Assembly: GCF_001044235.1 (NCBI RefSeq) | Contig: NZ_JYNL01000016.1 | Coordinates: forward strand, 1 to 44,462 | DNA: 44,462 nt | Reading direction: 5' to 3' | From: Mycolicibacterium chlorophenolicum | GTDB taxonomy: Bacteria > Actinomycetota > Actinomycetes > Mycobacteriales > Mycobacteriaceae | Shown: positions 17,333 through 25,960 of the stretch, piece by piece | How the letters are laid out: every line of letters begins with the position of its first letter | How positions within the stretch are numbered: position 1 is the first letter of the stretch | Notes under the pieces: generated by a model | What the model saw: the letters and a program-made list of their open reading frames with translations, nothing else | Told to the model about the DNA's origin: nothing | The model's database searches: none | Made by a program: the position numbers and the translations under genes

Positions 17333-18187
17333 CTACTCGGCTGAATCGTTCCTTGAGGCCATGCGCTCCACGAGGCCCAGCGTGCGTGTAAAAGGACCGG
17401 GTAGGGCTCTCTTGAGTTGCCACAAGACTTTGGCATCGAGTTGGGGTACTACATAAATTCGTCCGCGATCGTGCGCGTTCAACGTCGTTCGAGCAACGTG
17501 CTGTGGCGAAATGCCGGTCCATTTCATCAGGTTGGTCGCGAGTCGTGCAGCCGCCTCGTCGATGTGAGGATTATTGGCGATGTTCGTCTTCACGAAGGTG
17601 GGACAAAGCACTGTGACGTTGACGTCAGTACCGCTCAGTTCGGCCGCCAGTGTCTCCGACAGAGCGAGCACTCCGGCCTTGCTGACGTTGTAAGCCGCCA
17701 TCCGAGGGGCCGAGCCAAAGCTCGCTGCGGACGCCACATTGATGACTCCGCCATGCCCATTGCTCCGGAGCCGAGGCACAAAAGTCTCGCAGCCGTAGAT
17801 CACGCCCCAGAGGTTGACAGAAATCGCCGCTTTCCAGTCCTCGATTGACGTCGCGCCGATGCGGTTGCCGCCTGCACCGATTCCGGCGTTGTTGATGACG
17901 AGGCTCGCGGCCTTCCCGAACCAGTCTTCGCTCACATCAGCGAGGTTGCGGATCTGCTCAAGATCGGTGACGTCGCATGCGATGTCGAAGCCCTCGCCGC
18001 CAGCCTGCCTCACCAACTCTGCCGACTCTTTTGCGGTGACGGGATCTCTGTCAGCGCACACCACGCGTCCGCCTCGGCGTGCAAGCTCAACGGCGAATGC
18101 GCGGCCGATACCGCTTCCTGCGCCCGTAACGACTGCATCGGCTCGGTGCGTTCTGCCTGGTGCGCCGCCGAATGGCAGCAATCTCAT
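17333..18187 (-). CDS. short-chain dehydrogenase/reductase (SadH-like)
   Basis: A classical SDR of 284 residues. The cofactor motif TGAGSGIG is at 21-28, NNAG at 99-102, and the catalytic residues are a Ser near 153-156, Y166 and K170 (AAYNVSKAG). The acidic residue after strand 2 (CADRD) favours NAD(H). The C-terminal LKRALPGPFTRTLGL tail is typical of mycobacterial SadH-type enzymes; the mymA operon encodes one (Rv3085). It is the first gene of the BVMO block, read away from the TetR gene at 18316 across a 128-base shared control region. It is likely to interconvert the hydroxyl and ketone of the BVMO substrate. Confidence 0.9.
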   Translation of the reverse strand: MRLLPFGGAPGRTHRADAVVTGAGSGIGRAFAVELARRGGRVVCADRDPVTAKESAELVRQAGGEGFDIACDVTDLEQIRNLADVSEDWFGKAASLVINNAGIGAGGNRIGATSIEDWKAAISVNLWGVIYGCETFVPRLRSNGHGGVINVASAASFGSAPRMAAYNVSKAGVLALSETLAAELSGTDVNVTVLCPTFVKTNIANNPHIDEAAARLATNLMKWTGISPQHVARTTLNAHDRGRIYVVPQLDAKVLWQLKRALPGPFTRTLGLVERMASRNDSAE

Positions 18188-18315
18188 TCGTCTGCCTTTC
18201 GGGTCGCGACATTGACGTCTGCTGTGAGGGAACTCTCATCTGGGGGCACCAGCCACCATTGGTGTCGCATGCCACCAGTTTTGTCGTGGACCGAGCACCT
18301 TGTCAAGATGGAGAG

Positions 18316-18948
18316 GTGCGGTCGAGAAATAAGCGCTGGGGTGGTCGGACCGGGGCCGAGCGTCGTGCAGAACGACGGCAGCAATTGATCGAGGCCGCAA
18401 CCGAGATTTGGAGTGAGAGCGGTTGGGCCGCGGTCACTATGCGCGGAGTATGCGCCCGCACAGGGCTCAACGATCGATACTTCTACGAGGACTTCAAGAC
18501 GCGCGATGAGCTGCTCGTTGCCGCGTGGGATGGCGTCCGCAACGACATGCTCGGCGAGGTCGCCGCGCTCTTCAACGAGCGTGCGAATCGGCCGCCGATC
18601 GAAACAATCACCGCAGCGATCACCATCGTGGTCGACCGGATCGCACGCGATCCCGGCCGAGCACACATCCTCCTCGCTCAGCACGTAGGTAGCTCACCGC
18701 TGCAAGACCGCCGCGCCGTGGCGCTACAGGAAGCAACGCAGTTAGTCGTTGAGGCAAGCCGGCCACACCTCCGACAAGATGCCGACGAGATAGCCCTTCG
18801 CATGGACACTCTGATCGCTGTCGGGGGGTTCGTCGAAGTCATCACCGCCTGGCACTCGGGTTTGCTCGCGGTGACCGAGAAGGAAGTGGTCGCGCACACT
18901 AGCAGACTTGCTGAAACCCTGGCTCAACGCTATGTCGTCAGCGACTGA
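18316..18948 (+). CDS. TetR-family regulator, divergent to the BVMO block
   Basis: A regulator of 210 residues if it starts at the GTG at 18316. The frame is open to 18160, but that part runs through the divergent promoter. The N-terminal HTH shows AERRQQLIEAATEIWSESG, then WAAVTMRGVCARTGLNDRYF and YEDFKTRDELL, the canonical TetR DNA-binding region. The C-terminal ligand domain is not recognisable. No good ribosome site precedes the GTG at a normal distance, so the start is uncertain. Divergence from the SDR/BVMO operon makes it the prime candidate for local repressor, acting on the 128-base gap. Confidence 0.85.
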   Translation: MRSRNKRWGGRTGAERRAERRQQLIEAATEIWSESGWAAVTMRGVCARTGLNDRYFYEDFKTRDELLVAAWDGVRNDMLGEVAALFNERANRPPIETITAAITIVVDRIARDPGRAHILLAQHVGSSPLQDRRAVALQEATQLVVEASRPHLRQDADEIALRMDTLIAVGGFVEVITAWHSGLLAVTEKEVVAHTSRLAETLAQRYVVSD

Positions 18949-19083
18949 TCGAGGCTCACAACAGGGCCAGCCAGCCCCGTGGCGATCGCTGCGAACCGCA
19001 TTTGCGGGTCCGACCGCCGTCTCGCCCGGCTACCAAGCACCGAATCCGTGAGTCGCCGGCGCGTCACACCCTGTTCGGAAGGA

Positions 19084-19112
19084 GCGACGCAGGAACGGTG
19101 CTCCTGCGTCGC
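19084..19112. terminator. bidirectional hairpin between convergent genes
   Basis: A perfect 11-bp stem GCGACGCAGGA / TCCTGCGTCGC encloses a 7-base loop. A competing outer pairing GTTCGG / CCGAAC flanks it. It lies in the 182-base gap between the TetR stop at 18948 and the convergent PF10118 gene ending at 19131. There is no long T run, as is usual in high-GC actinobacteria. Confidence 0.65.
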
Positions 19113-19130
19113 CGAACTTCCGTACCTTTG

Positions 19131-20000
19131 CTATCCCGGCTGAGCGATAACTCTCTGTGAACCGTCTTGGTCGAACAGTTCTTTGCTCCAACGCTCCAGG
19201 ACCGCGGCGCTGTCCCAATCATCAGGATGGAAACCCGGGCGGTTGTAGGAACGGAATCGCCGCAGCGCATCGGCGGTGAACATCGGGGTGCGACTGAAGC
19301 GGTACAGACTGCGCACCAACGTGACCGGGTTATACGAGGCTCTATCAGCGGCCATGGACAGGGCAGTCTGCAGAATGAGTTCGCCGAACAGAATTACTGA
19401 AGCGATCCGCATGCCCCGTACACGGGTGCGCTCGGTTCCTCCCACGAGCCGATAGACGTCGAAGGCAACCGCTTTGTGCTCCGACTCCTCGAAGGCATGC
19501 CACAGCAGAATCGGTCGAACCTCTGTCTGTCCGATGAGCTTCTGGGCGTCTTCGCTGGTAAGAATGATTTCTGCCAGCGTAGCGGTGTAGTGCTCCAACG
19601 CGGACGTCATGGACAGCCGCATTTCCGGCGAAAAGCGCCGTTCCAATCGCTTGATCAGGCGTGCGACATGACGGTCGATTCGCGCGGTCGGATACCCCAT
19701 GACCTGGAGTCGCTCGTTGAGGAGACGATGCTGGTGTCGATGTGTGGCCTCTTGTCCGATGAAACCCTTGACCGCTGTCTCCAATTGGGGATCCTCGATG
19801 GAACTCTGGAAGTTCCTGACCGAGCGGATGAAGAAATCCTCGCCTTCCGGGAACGTCGCAGAAAGCACCGAGATGAAATGGCTCATCACCAGGTCGCCAT
19901 CGACAAAATGTTGCCGCTTCGTGGAGGTCGGCATCGGAAAACGAACACGCCTGGGTTTTGGCAGCACGCGGGTCCTGGTCGGGGCTTGATCTTCCGACAT
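19131..20000 (-). CDS. PF10118-type predicted metal-dependent hydrolase
   Basis: A helical protein of 289 residues of the family named 'predicted metal-dependent hydrolase'. The ligand pattern is again ferritin-like: E54 (PEGEDFF), E84 and H87 (GQEATHRHQH), E136 (SALEHYTA), E172 and H175 (EESEHKAVAFD). The enzymatic activity is unproven in the family, and a diiron oxygenase is as likely as a hydrolase. I chose ATG 20000, preceded by GGAAGGACC; the frame extends to 20156 across the operator and is not likely to be used. It is divergent from a TetR gene and controlled by the palindrome at 20023-20048. Confidence 0.8.
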   Translation of the reverse strand: MSEDQAPTRTRVLPKPRRVRFPMPTSTKRQHFVDGDLVMSHFISVLSATFPEGEDFFIRSVRNFQSSIEDPQLETAVKGFIGQEATHRHQHRLLNERLQVMGYPTARIDRHVARLIKRLERRFSPEMRLSMTSALEHYTATLAEIILTSEDAQKLIGQTEVRPILLWHAFEESEHKAVAFDVYRLVGGTERTRVRGMRIASVILFGELILQTALSMAADRASYNPVTLVRSLYRFSRTPMFTADALRRFRSYNRPGFHPDDWDSAAVLERWSKELFDQDGSQRVIAQPG

Positions 20001-20022
20001 TTGAGGTCCTTCCTCGAAGTTG

Positions 20023-20048
20023 TATCTGACTTTATACCTTGTCAGATA
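20023..20048. promoter_or_regulatory. TetR-type operator, perfect 8-bp inverted repeat
   Basis: TATCTGAC at 20023-20030 and GTCAGATA at 20041-20048 are exact reverse complements separated by 10 bases. The site is centred in the 68-base gap between the divergent PF10118 gene and the TetR gene and overlaps any promoter that could serve either. Size and placement fit an autoregulated TetR dimer site. Confidence 0.8.
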
Positions 20049-20068
20049 AGACTGCCAGACTGTAGGAC

Positions 20069-20737
20069 ATGAGTCCAGCACGTGTTTATGGCGGGCTGTC
20101 CGCAGCTCAACGCGATGCGCAGCGCCGGATGATGTTGATTGATGCCGCAGTCTCAATCATGGGCACCCACGGAGCTGCCGCGTGCACCGTGACCGCCGTG
20201 TGTGCGAAGTCAGGAGTGACGAGCCGGTACTTCTACCAGCAGTTTCGCGACCGAGACGCGCTGTTGCACGCGGTATTTGCCAAGATCTCCGCCACCTTCC
20301 AAGCGGTGGTAACCAGCGCCATTCCGGACGACACGGTTGCGCCTCAAGAACTCGCTTACGCTCCGATCAAGGCCCTGGTTCAGGTGATCGAGAACGATCC
20401 CAGCATGGCCCGCATACTGTTTGTCGAGTCGGGCGCAGAACCCCTTCTTCGGCAACTGCGAAGCGAACTGATGACCGATTTTGCGGAGCTGGTCCTCAGA
20501 GAGGCCCGTTTGCACCTCGATATACCCAGCGATGTGCTTCAAGTCGCAGATCTCGCCGCTACCTACGGTGTCGGGGGCCTGTTCGAGATACTCCGTCGCT
20601 GGATAGACGGACAACTGAACCTCTCGACTGAAATGCTTATCGAGCACGGTGCGGGTTTTCTCGGCAGTCTCGGGCTGTATACCCTCGGGCAGGCACCTGA
20701 TCAGGCCGCTCCGCGGCTGGCCGCAGCTGAGGAATAG
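20069..20737 (+). CDS. TetR-family regulator
   Basis: A regulator of 222 residues starting at the ATG at 20069. The HTH domain spans about 20-65 with AQRRMMLIDAAVSIMGTHGA and then CTVTAVCAKSGVTSRYFYQQ and FRDRDALLHAVF. The C-terminal part is the all-helical ligand domain, and its ligand cannot be told. It is divergent from the PF10118 gene with a perfect palindrome between the two starts, which makes autoregulation and repression of the neighbour likely. Downstream is the 345-base gap before the carboxylase operon, which is controlled by a different palindrome. Confidence 0.9.
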   Translation: MSPARVYGGLSAAQRDAQRRMMLIDAAVSIMGTHGAAACTVTAVCAKSGVTSRYFYQQFRDRDALLHAVFAKISATFQAVVTSAIPDDTVAPQELAYAPIKALVQVIENDPSMARILFVESGAEPLLRQLRSELMTDFAELVLREARLHLDIPSDVLQVADLAATYGVGGLFEILRRWIDGQLNLSTEMLIEHGAGFLGSLGLYTLGQAPDQAAPRLAAAEE

Positions 20738-21082
20738 ATTCTGGCCGACCGGCGTTATGCACTACTCAATTGGCTGAAGGGCATGGCGCGACACTGACAA
20801 TCGCTGCGGGTGTTCACCCGAGATCGTGAACCGTAGACTCCACGCGCGCCGGACGAGGAACTCGATACGACCTCGCACGGGCCCTGTGTGCCGTCCCTCC
20901 CCAGTCAATTCCTTCGATCGCTCGATCTGCAGCGAAACGCACCGCTTCGATCCTCGCCATCCGACGGAACCACGGCGCGGAACAAATCCGACGCCCGCCC
21001 CGCACCGTTGTCACCTGATGTTAATTGCGGCTAACATCAGCGCCTAGTAGATCGACGTCGATGGTCGCTTGGAGGGAAAACT
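20738..21082. other. 345-base intergenic region before the carboxylase operon
   Basis: No convincing gene is present. The first ~270 bases show only short open frames without ribosome sites. The last 75 bases hold the promoter/operator described separately and a GGAGGG ribosome site at 21071-21076. This gap also marks the switch from the moderate-GC left part of the window to the GC-rich Atu-like region. Confidence 0.6.
21008..21040 (+). promoter_or_regulatory. promoter with embedded 9-bp palindromic operator
   Basis: TTGTCA (21008-21013) and TAACAT (21032-21037) are spaced 18 bases apart, a good vegetative promoter. The palindrome CTGATGTTA-N8-TAACATCAG (21015-21040) has perfect 9-bp arms, fills the spacer and covers the -10. 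Repressor binding would directly block transcription of the carboxylase operon at 21083. The likely binder is the TetR at 27734 or that at 20069. Confidence 0.8.
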
Positions 21083-22684
21083 TTGGTACAGGTCCTGCCC
21101 GATCGGGTCGACGACACCGCGCCCGGCTATCTCAAGAACCGCGAAGGACTGAGCGCGCAACTCGACACCATCGCGGAGCAACTGGCGCTGGTCAACGGCG
21201 GCGGCGGCGCGAAATACGTTGCGCGCCACCGTAAGCGGGGCAAGCTGCTTGTCCGCGAGCGCATCGAGCTGATGCTCGACCCCGACACGGCGTTCCTCGA
21301 ACTATGCCCCTTCGCCGCCTGGGGCAGTAAGTTCCCCGTCGGCGGTAGCGTGGTGGTAGGCATCGGCGTGGTCGAGGGCATCGAGTCGATGATCATCGCC
21401 CACGACCCCACCGTCCGCGGCGGCGCATCGAACCCCTATACCTTCCGCAAGGTGTTCCGCGGCATGGCCATCGCGCGGGAGAACCGGCTGCCCATCATCA
21501 ACATCGTCGAGTCTGGCGGCGCCGACCTGCCCACGCAGGCAGAGATCTTCGTGCCCGGCGGACAGCTGTTCCACGACTTGACACAGCACAGCGCAGCGGG
21601 GCTGCCGACACTGGCCTTGGTCTTCGGCAACTCGACCGCGGGAGGTGCGTACGTCCCGGGCATGTGCGACTACGTCGTGATGGTGCGCAACCGTTCCAAG
21701 GTGTTCCTCGGCGGTCCGCCGCTGGTCAAGATGGCCACGGGCGAGGTCTCCGATGACGAGTCGCTCGGCGGCGCCGACATGCACGCCCGCACCTCGGGGC
21801 TGGCCGATTACATGGCCGAGGACGAGCAGGATGCGATCCGCATCGGCCGTCGCATCATGGCGCGGCTCAACTGGCGGAAGAGCGGCCCCGGACCCACCAC
21901 GCCGCCGCACCCGCCGGTGCACGACCCCGATCAGCTGCTCGGCATCGCGTCGGTCGATCCGAAGGTGCCCTTCGACCCCCGCGACGTCATCGCCCGAGTG
22001 GTCGACGGCTCGGCCTTCGACGAGTTCAAACCTCTCTACGGCACGTCACTCGTCACCGGCTGGGCCTCGATCCACGGCTTCCCGGTCGGCATCCTCGCAA
22101 ACGCACGGGGCATCCTGTTCAGTGAGGAGGCCGAGAAGGGTTCGCAGTTCATCCAACTGGCGAATCAGATCGACACCCCCCTCATCTTCCTGCAGAACAC
22201 CACTGGTTTCATGGTCGGTGCCGAGTACGAGCAGGGCGGCATCATCAAGGACGGCGCCAAGATGATCAACGCCGTGTCCAACAGCACAGTTCCGCACGTG
22301 ACCATCACCATGGGTGCGTCCTACGGTGCCGGGAACTACGGCATGTGCGGGCGGTCGTACTCGCCGCGTTTCCTATTCGCTTGGCCTAACTCGAAGTCGG
22401 CCGTGATGGGTCCGGCGCAACTGGCCGGAGTGCTGTCCATCGTGGCGCGCGAGTCCGCCGCCGACCGCGGGCTGCCCTTCGACGAGGAGGCCGACGCCCA
22501 GATGCGCGCCGCCGTCGAGGAACAGATCGAGCGCGAATCCGTCGCACTGGCCAACAGCGGCCGCCTTTACGACGACGGGATCATCGATCCCCGCGATACG
22601 CGGACCGTTCTCGGGTTCTGCCTGTCGGTGATCCACAACGGCGAGGTCCGTGGCCAGCGTGGCTACGGCGTGTTCCGGATGTGA
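21083..22684 (+). CDS. acyl-CoA carboxylase beta subunit (MCC/GCC type)
   Basis: The carboxyltransferase subunit, 533 residues, which moves CO2 from carboxybiotin to an acyl-CoA. Methylcrotonyl/geranyl-CoA carboxylase style features are VNGGGGAKYVARHRKRGKLL, IVESGGADLPTQAEIFVPGG, FGNSTAGGAYVPGMCDYVVM and GASYGAGNYGMCGRSYSPRF. The start is TTG 21083, 6 bases after a strong GGAGGG; there is no ATG nearby. The substrate could be 3-methylcrotonyl-CoA, geranyl-CoA or another branched enoyl-CoA. The AtuA gene in the same locus favours a terpenoid-type substrate, but this is not proven. The stop overlaps the alpha subunit start. M. tuberculosis AccD2 is a probable relative, from memory. Confidence 0.92.
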   Translation: MVQVLPDRVDDTAPGYLKNREGLSAQLDTIAEQLALVNGGGGAKYVARHRKRGKLLVRERIELMLDPDTAFLELCPFAAWGSKFPVGGSVVVGIGVVEGIESMIIAHDPTVRGGASNPYTFRKVFRGMAIARENRLPIINIVESGGADLPTQAEIFVPGGQLFHDLTQHSAAGLPTLALVFGNSTAGGAYVPGMCDYVVMVRNRSKVFLGGPPLVKMATGEVSDDESLGGADMHARTSGLADYMAEDEQDAIRIGRRIMARLNWRKSGPGPTTPPHPPVHDPDQLLGIASVDPKVPFDPRDVIARVVDGSAFDEFKPLYGTSLVTGWASIHGFPVGILANARGILFSEEAEKGSQFIQLANQIDTPLIFLQNTTGFMVGAEYEQGGIIKDGAKMINAVSNSTVPHVTITMGASYGAGNYGMCGRSYSPRFLFAWPNSKSAVMGPAQLAGVLSIVARESAADRGLPFDEEADAQMRAAVEEQIERESVALANSGRLYDDGIIDPRDTRTVLGFCLSVIHNGEVRGQRGYGVFRM

Positions 22685-24723
22685 TGGCGATGCCCGAGAT
22701 CCGCAAGGTCCTGGTCGCCAACCGTGGCGAGATCGCGCGGCGGGTGTTCCGCACTTGCCGCGACCTCGGGATCGCCACCGTGGCGGTCTATTCCGACGCC
22801 GACGCGGACGCGTGGCACGTCGCTGACGCCGACGAGGCCGTGCACCTTCCCGGCTCGTCTGCCGCCGAGACCTACCTCGATATCCACCGGATCATCGCCG
22901 CTGCCTCGCTCACCGGCGCGGACGCAGTACACCCCGGCTACGGCTTCCTTTCGGAGAACGCCGGGTTCGCGCGTGCCTGTGCCGCCGCCGACCTCGTCTT
23001 CATCGGTCCGCCGCCCGGGGCGATCGACGCGATGGGCTCGAAGCTGCAGGCCAAGAAGATGATGTCCGACGCGGGGGTGCCTGTGCTGCCCGGTGGCGAC
23101 ACGACGGGGCTGTCGGCCGAGCAGCTGGCGAAGCTGGCCGCCGACGTCGGCTACCCCGTAATGGTCAAGGCCAGCGCCGGCGGGGGTGGCCGAGGCATGC
23201 GCGTTGTCGCGTCGCCGGACGAGCTCGACGAAGCGGTCACCTCCGCTTCGCGTGAGGCCGCCGCCGCGTTCGCCGACGGCACCGTCTTCCTCGAGCGTTA
23301 CGTCCAGCGCCCACGCCATGTCGAGATCCAGGTCATGGCCGACACGCACGGAAACGTCGTGTCTCTGTTCGAGCGCGAGTGCTCCGTGCAGCGTCGACAC
23401 CAGAAGGTGATCGAGGAGGCGCCGTCACCGGTCGTCGACGACGCGTTGCGTGCTCGGATGAGCGACGCCGCCATCGCCGCCGCGCGCGCCGTCGGCTACG
23501 TAGGCGCCGGGACGGTCGAGTTCGTCTACGACGCCGCTCAGGATGGCAAAGCCGACTCCTTCGCCTTCCTAGAGATGAACACCCGGCTGCAGGTCGAGCA
23601 CCCGGTTACCGAGCTGATCGCCGGCCTCGACCTGGTGCGTGCCCAGCTGCTCGTAGCCATGGGCCGCCCGCTGCCTGAGGAGATGCACAACCCGCGAATT
23701 CGCGGTCACGCGGTCGAGGCCCGTCTGTGCGCCGAGGATCCGGCCGATGACTACCGGCCCTGTACCGGCACCCTGCGCACCTTGGATGTCCCGGCGCTTG
23801 CCGGCGTGCGGGTTGACTCGGGTTTTCGTGCCGGTTCGGTCATCAGTCATTACTACGATTCGCTGCTGGCCAAGGTCATCGCGTGGGCACCAACGCGCGA
23901 CGAGGCACTTGCCAGCCTCTCGGCGGCGCTGGCCGGCGCCCGTATTCACGGCGTGACGACCAATCGCAACCTGCTTGTTCGCGTCCTGCGCCATGACGAG
24001 TTCGCCGGGCGGGGCACCGACACTGGTTTCCTTGACCGACACGACGTCGCCCAACTCGGCGCTGCCCTCCCAGACACGCAGTCCGAGCGCCTGCACGCTG
24101 TCGCGGCGACCGTGGCCGGGGTGGCCGCGCGGCGTGCCGTCGCAACTCTGCAGGCCACGTTGCCCGCCGGCTGGCGCAACAACCCTTCGCAGCCGCAGAC
24201 CACAACCTGGCAGACCCAGGGTGGGCGCGAAGTGCGCGTCGGGTACACGTTAGGTTCGACAGGGACCTGCCTGCAGGTCGACGACGAGCCGTTGGCCGAC
24301 GTCGAGGTTGTCGAGGGCAGTAGCGAGCGGGTGGTGCTGCGCGTCGACGGGGTGCGCCGCACTTATGATGTCGTCCTCGACGGCGATGTTGCCCACCTCG
24401 ACTCGGTCGCCGGCTACTCCGCCCTGCGGCTGGCGCCACGCTTCGTCGACCCGAGCACTCTGAACCCGCCCGGGTCGCTCACCGCGCCGATGCCGGGTTC
24501 GGTGGTCCGACTGCCAGTCGCCGAGGGCGAGACGGTCTCGGCGGGCCAAACCCTTGTCGTCCTGGAGGCGATGAAGATGGAGCACACCGTCGCGAGCCCG
24601 ATCGACGGGGTGCTGAGCGCCCTGCCGGTCCAGGTCGGCCATCAGGTCTCGAGCGGTGATGTACTCGCCGTGGTCGAGGCGGTGGACGGCGGTGAAGTGG
24701 CGTCGGACGCCACCGAGCTCTAA
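22684..24723 (+). CDS. acyl-CoA carboxylase alpha subunit (biotin carboxylase + BCCP)
   Basis: The biotin-carrying subunit, 679 residues from ATG 22684; GTG 22681 and ATG 22690 are alternatives. The biotin carboxylase domain (about 1-450) shows KVLVANRGEIARRVFRTC, HPGYGFLSENAGFARAC, the ATP-grasp KASAGGGGRGMRVV and EMNTRLQVEHPVTELI. A linker and BT-type region follow. The biotinyl domain ends the protein with the biotinylation motif EAMKMEH, preceded by the usual LTAPMPGSVV hinge. The TGATG junction with the beta subunit ensures equal synthesis. The pair forms an alpha-beta holoenzyme in the cytosol. Confidence 0.93.
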   Translation: MAMPEIRKVLVANRGEIARRVFRTCRDLGIATVAVYSDADADAWHVADADEAVHLPGSSAAETYLDIHRIIAAASLTGADAVHPGYGFLSENAGFARACAAADLVFIGPPPGAIDAMGSKLQAKKMMSDAGVPVLPGGDTTGLSAEQLAKLAADVGYPVMVKASAGGGGRGMRVVASPDELDEAVTSASREAAAAFADGTVFLERYVQRPRHVEIQVMADTHGNVVSLFERECSVQRRHQKVIEEAPSPVVDDALRARMSDAAIAAARAVGYVGAGTVEFVYDAAQDGKADSFAFLEMNTRLQVEHPVTELIAGLDLVRAQLLVAMGRPLPEEMHNPRIRGHAVEARLCAEDPADDYRPCTGTLRTLDVPALAGVRVDSGFRAGSVISHYYDSLLAKVIAWAPTRDEALASLSAALAGARIHGVTTNRNLLVRVLRHDEFAGRGTDTGFLDRHDVAQLGAALPDTQSERLHAVAATVAGVAARRAVATLQATLPAGWRNNPSQPQTTTWQTQGGREVRVGYTLGSTGTCLQVDDEPLADVEVVEGSSERVVLRVDGVRRTYDVVLDGDVAHLDSVAGYSALRLAPRFVDPSTLNPPGSLTAPMPGSVVRLPVAEGETVSAGQTLVVLEAMKMEHTVASPIDGVLSALPVQVGHQVSSGDVLAVVEAVDGGEVASDATEL

Positions 24724-24779
24724 TGAACCCGGCGCGCTCTGCCGATCGGTGGCGCGTCGATACCGATGTGAGGAGTGTC

Positions 24780-25934
24780 ATGGAATTGCACGAGACAGAG
24801 GAACGTCAGGACCTGCGCAAGGCGGTCGCCGAGATCGCCAAGGACTTCGGACACGAGTACTACCTGGAAAAGTCGCTGGCCGGGGGGAAGAGCACCGAGC
24901 TGTGGCAGGCCGTGGGCAAACAGGGCTTCCTCGGGGTGAACCTTTCCGAGCAGTACGGCGGCGGCGGCGGCGGCATCTACGACATGCAGATCGTCGGCGA
25001 GGAGCTCGCCGCAGCGGGCTGCCCGCTGCTGATGACAGTCGTCTCGCCGACCATCTGCGGCACGATCATCCAGGCATTCGGCAGTGAGGAACTCAAGCAG
25101 CAGTGGCTGCCGGGCATCGCCAGCGGCGAGACGATCATGGCCTTCGCGATCACCGAGCCGGACGCGGGCTCGAACTCGCATAACATCTCCACGACCGCCA
25201 AACGCGACGGTGACGACTGGGTCATCAACGGCACCAAGTACTACATTTCTGGTGTCGACGAAGCCGAGGCGGTCCTGGTCGTCACCCGAACGTCTACCAA
25301 TGACCGTGGCCGCGGACTGCTCAGCCTGCTCGTCGTGCCCACCGATGTCCCCGGGCTCACCAAGTCACTCATCCCGGTCCAGGCTGTCACTCCGGAGAAG
25401 CAGTTCACTCTATTCTTCGATGACGTCCGCGTGCCGGCCGCCAACCTGATCGGCACGGAGAACGAGGGCCTGCGCCAGGTCTTCATGGGCCTGAACCCGG
25501 AGCGAATCATGGGGGCGGCGCTCGGCAACGGCATCGGTCGCTACGCGCTGGATAAAGCCGCCGATTACGCCCGCAAGCGCCACGTGTGGGGAGCTCCGAT
25601 CGGCTCGCACCAGGGCGTATCGCACCCGCTCGCCCACGCCAAGATCCAGGTTGAGCTGGCCCGGTTGATGACTCAGCGTGCCGCCTCCCTGCACGACGCC
25701 GGCGACCCCGGGTCGGGTGAGGCGTCGAACATGGCGAAATATGCCGCAGCCGAGGCGGGCATCCTGGCGCTCGACCAGGCGATTCAGACCCACGGCGGCA
25801 ACGGCATGGCCACCGAGTACGGCCTCGCCACGTTGTGGGGTCCGGCCCGGCTCATGCGCACCGCGCCGATCAGCCGCGAGATGATCCTCAACTTTGTGGC
25901 GCAGCACAGCCTGAAACTGCCCGCGTCCTACTGA
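24780..25934 (+). CDS. acyl-CoA dehydrogenase (FadE/AtuD-like)
   Basis: An acyl-CoA dehydrogenase of 384 residues. The start is ATG 24780 with GAGGAG just upstream; an ATG at 24723 overlapping the carboxylase stop is in frame but lacks a site and would add 19 unconserved residues. Family signatures are FAITEPDAGSNSHNISTTAK, LNPERIMGAALGNGIGRYAL and QTHGGNGMATEYGLATLWGP. The C-terminus LMRTAPISREMILNFV lacks the usual IYxGTxE motif. This is seen in the FadE12-like group next to actinobacterial carboxylases, and it means the catalytic base must be elsewhere. It probably oxidises the branched acyl-CoA that the carboxylase then acts on, as AtuD does for citronellyl-CoA. Confidence 0.9.
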   Translation: MELHETEERQDLRKAVAEIAKDFGHEYYLEKSLAGGKSTELWQAVGKQGFLGVNLSEQYGGGGGGIYDMQIVGEELAAAGCPLLMTVVSPTICGTIIQAFGSEELKQQWLPGIASGETIMAFAITEPDAGSNSHNISTTAKRDGDDWVINGTKYYISGVDEAEAVLVVTRTSTNDRGRGLLSLLVVPTDVPGLTKSLIPVQAVTPEKQFTLFFDDVRVPAANLIGTENEGLRQVFMGLNPERIMGAALGNGIGRYALDKAADYARKRHVWGAPIGSHQGVSHPLAHAKIQVELARLMTQRAASLHDAGDPGSGEASNMAKYAAAEAGILALDQAIQTHGGNGMATEYGLATLWGPARLMRTAPISREMILNFVAQHSLKLPASY

Positions 25935-25960
25935 GTCGCCGCGGACTGAAAGGGAATCGC

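Noticed and set aside
18254..18264. CACC-ATT-GGTG inverted repeat in the SDR/TetR gap as an operator
   Set aside because: The arms are only 4 bp and do not extend. Such repeats are common by chance, although the position is suggestive.
21302..21922. Long antisense frames inside the carboxylase, dehydrogenase and AtuA genes
   Set aside because: They are third-position GC artefacts: no family motifs, no ribosome sites, and the opposite strand has well-recognised proteins.
21083..24723. Naming the carboxylase as geranyl-CoA or methylcrotonyl-CoA carboxylase
   Set aside because: The substrate-deciding residues cannot be judged reliably by eye, so only the MCC/GCC group is claimed.
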